From Trichosphaerium sp. ATCC 40318 (lineage: Eukaryota > Discosea > Flabellinia > Trichosidae), in assembly GCA_038496445.1 (NCBI GenBank), contig JALMLS010000455.1, positions 682,001 through 746,000 on the forward strand: 64,000 nt of DNA, read 5' to 3'. The translations under genes were made by a program, and so were the position numbers. Under the pieces are notes generated by a model. The model was not told the DNA's origin. It made no database searches and saw only the letters and a program-made list of their open reading frames with translations. Shown piece by piece: positions 61,550-64,000 of the stretch (its first letter is position 1; each line of letters opens with the position of its first letter).

Positions 61550-63513
61550 TTAATCTACTTTTGTGATGATTTTGTTTTTGATGTGTTTGTCTTGATACTT
61601 GATAAACTTGAAACGCTCAAGTGCTGTGAATCCCATTTCTTTCATTACTGTTCCTGTCATATCTTCGAATTCAACAGACATACGGTTCATCACTGATCCA
61701 ACCTCTTGTGACCTTGCTTCATCAAATCCGGCTGATTTCAATACTGGTACCCAGTCTTGGTTGTCATCACTTTCTAGATTGTCTGGTTCCCACAATACCT
61801 TGAATGAAGCCTAAAACGAATATAAACAAACGATTGTATTGATAAACTAGGAATACATTGCCACGATTGACTTTCTCATGCTTGTCTATCCACGATTCCT
61901 TCAGATTAGTAGGTGTGGCACTTGTTTCCAAAGACGCAAGTTCTTCTTCTGCATCAACTTGTACTTTACCATGATCTACTGAAGAAGGCTTGGCAGATTT
62001 TCTTGGTACGATGTTATCAGTATCAATTGGTGCTTGTTGTTTAGGCGAAGAATCATGATTGTCCTAAAGGTAAGTTACAATGTCAATGTGAATAAGTTGT
62101 TACATACACTGTCTTCGCTATTTTGGTTTGTTTCAACCTCTTCTTTGTTTTCTTCAACATCTTGTTTGTTACATACATTGTCGTCAATTGCTGCTTGTTG
62201 TTGAGGCGAAGAATCATGATTGTCCTAAAGATGAGTTACGATGTGAATGTGAATACGTTGTTACATACATTGTCTTCACTATCTTGTTTTGTCTCAAGCT
62301 CTTCTTTGTTTTCTTCAACATCTTGTTTGTTACAAGTATTGTCATCAATATTTTGTTTTGTTTCAAGCTCTTCTTTGTTTTCTTCAACCTGAATATCCTT
62401 TTTAGGTAGTTCAAACTCCCGACGAGTATGTTGAATAACTTCATTGGATATAGCCGTATCTTCAGCATGTTTCTCTCTGAACATGCCTACTACACCTGAT
62501 ACCAAAGAAGATAGTCTACCTCTCCTGTGTTTTGGCGGATGATTGTGTTTCTTGTGTGCAGATTCCAAAGAAGATGCTCTACGTCTCTTGTGTTTTGGTG
62601 GATGCCTGCGTTTCGACGGATGATTGAGTTTCTTGTGTATGGACCCTGTGTTTGTTTAACATGCATACGAGAAATGGGTCGTACTATAAGCGTCTGGTTT
62701 CACCATGTATGACGCACAAGCTTCAAATATTTCTTTAACATTTATCATATTTTTCGCAGAACACTCAATGTAATCAAACGCTCCAATATCTTTTGCCATT
62801 TCAATACCTATTTATTGTTACGTCAATAATTAATGTATGTTCTATTATCACGTGATTTTGTACCTTCGTTGCAAGTGATAGGAGATTGATTTGCTAATAG
62901 TTTAATAGTTTCTGAGTCATCTCTTAGTTCTAATTGAGCGCCAACAAGCAAACACTGAGCATTCTTAGGACAATGTTGTTTGCATTCCGCATACCACTAT
63001 ATACGCATTACTTTTACAATAACAACGTAAAAAAACAGCATACCTTAACCTTTGCAGACTCAAAGCTCAGAGGGTTTACAATAGAGAAAACAACTACGTA
63101 AATATTGATTCCCTAAAATGAAAGTGAGATTTACAATTCCAAAAAACGACTAAAAGTATTGTACAGAATTGTATCTTAATTTTCTGACGCGGTCTAATTT
63201 CTCAGATCCGCTCTACAAAAGGAGTGTTAATCTTATTTAATTTAATTTTCTTTAATTCAAAAGGAGTCTTACAATGTCTATAATAAGCAAGCGAGCTCTT
63301 TTACCATCAACAACTATCTCGCCTAAATAGAAATTAAAATAAAATTACTAAAAAACAAAACTAGTAAATATTTGTTCTGGTACTTGTAAAGTCATCTACG
63401 ACTGTAGGTGTATAATCAACAGGATGTTTACTTCGGTACGTGGCTAGTATTTCTTGTTTGACATCGTTCAATCTATCTCCTACAAACAACACTCGATATT
63501 CAGGCTCGGCCAT
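61550..63513 (-). CDS. Degenerate Rho-family GTPase fused to acidic repeats and a conserved C-terminal module, copy 2
   Basis: Start ATG 63513-63511, stop TAA 61552-61550. A tandem paralogue of the 58011-60921 gene with the same exon plan. The P-loop is lost in the same way (GDRLNDVKQ), G4 reads GAQLELRD, and here the G3 motif is also altered (DISGSEKLDR, so the catalytic Gln position is Ser). After the G domain the linker is longer and very basic (RGRLSSLVSGVVGMFREK preceded by His/Pro/Lys repeats). Acidic EENKEELETKQ repeats follow, and one SRK..K...KVQVDAEEELAS repeat instead of two. The C-terminal module (WVPVLKSAGFDEARSQEVGS ... MGFTALERFKFIKYQDK) is the most conserved part, which suggests it carries the selected function. 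Confidence 0.6.
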
Positions 63514-64000
63514 CTTGAAAATAATGAGACGACTTTAGACTTGTTTTGAAGCGTTAAGTATACACGAAAGATGATAATACGTGCACAAGATACGGCCTTA
63601 GTTGTAAGATAATACCGTAATATTACATACGTGATTATACATTTTGGGTTCAACTTTGGACCGTGAACCGTTTTGTTCGCTTTTTATGAATTTTATTGTT
63701 ACTTTTTAGCGAAAGCAGTCTTGATCACGTGAACTCAATTCTAAAATATTGTCGGGACATTTATTAGCTATTTACGTAAATCTCAATACAATTGTGTATT
63801 TCTCAAAGTTCACAATGGATATCTTCTAGAATACGTACCCAATATTGTGACATTGTTTTATGCGACAAGCGCGTAAACTTGAAAAAAAAAAAAGAGCAAA
63901 GGTTCGATTTAAGCCATTTTTTCTAATCTCTGTGAGTACTCCCAATACACTGTTTTACGCGTAAGGAAACGTTTTATAACACTCATTATCCCAAACTGTG
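63514..64000. other. Right edge, upstream of Rho-like copy 2
   Basis: Non-coding AT-rich sequence. One CACGTG lies near 63727 and a 12-A run near 63881. Nothing recognised. Confidence 0.5.

Overview
The window is eukaryotic nuclear DNA. It is AT-rich and gene-dense: about 25 genes plus a few doubtful small ones in 64 kb. Most genes are cut by many short introns, typically 40-75 bp, with AG acceptors and often a CTAAC/TACTAAC-like branch sequence. The standard code fits, since TAA, TAG and TGA all close recognisable genes. The gene set (FIS1, LAMTOR5, ORC6, a Ran-type GTPase, an ABCC transporter, class C-like 7TM receptor, Roco kinase-family GTPase, PARP, MORN proteins) suggests a free-living unicellular protist. 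I cannot name the lineage. Two compositional traits stand out: 5' splice sites are very often GTAC rather than GTAAGT, and the hexamer CACGTG is far more frequent than base composition predicts.

Layout. 1-1560: end of a coiled-coil gene. 2876-5686: GPI-anchored DBH/PHM-type copper monooxygenase with a DOMON domain. 6.1-8.1 kb: three poorly understood tiny genes. 8565-9421 FIS1; 9695-11297 ankyrin protein; 11547-11993 LAMTOR5; 12329-14478 a repeat protein ending in a Vsr-like nuclease; 15083-15706 acidic protein; 16134-17099 2OG-Fe(II) oxygenase; 17683-22458 class C-like receptor with tandem periplasmic-binding domains and a PA domain; 23198-28581 a MORN-Roc-COR-PARP-receiver-like giant; 28631-33823 ABCC transporter; 34339-35107 broken NMT1/THI5-like gene; 35380-36765 ORC6. 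36.9-39.4 kb: a decayed, inverted paralogue of the large surface protein at 46033-51289. 39912-42500: PA-domain 7TM protein; 43029-45956: three small or unknown genes. 51828-53700: a histone-fold / FG-repeat / Ran fusion. 54122-55078: intronless MORN-variant protein. 55769-57636: LamG-type surface protein. 58011-63513: two tandem copies of a degenerate Rho GTPase fused to acidic repeats and a conserved C-terminal module; the first carries a 0.76-kb TIR element in its first intron.

Themes. Many genes belong to the cell surface (DOMON monooxygenase, two PA-7TM proteins, several type I membrane proteins, ABCC pump). A second group is signalling or chromatin GTPases fused to unusual partners: Roc+PARP, Ran+histone fold, and a Rho fold without its P-loop. 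The most interesting systems are the MORN-Roc-COR-PARP-receiver-like protein and the histone-fold-FG-Ran fusion. Both were reconstructed by hand from splice sites that keep frame. They need transcript confirmation.
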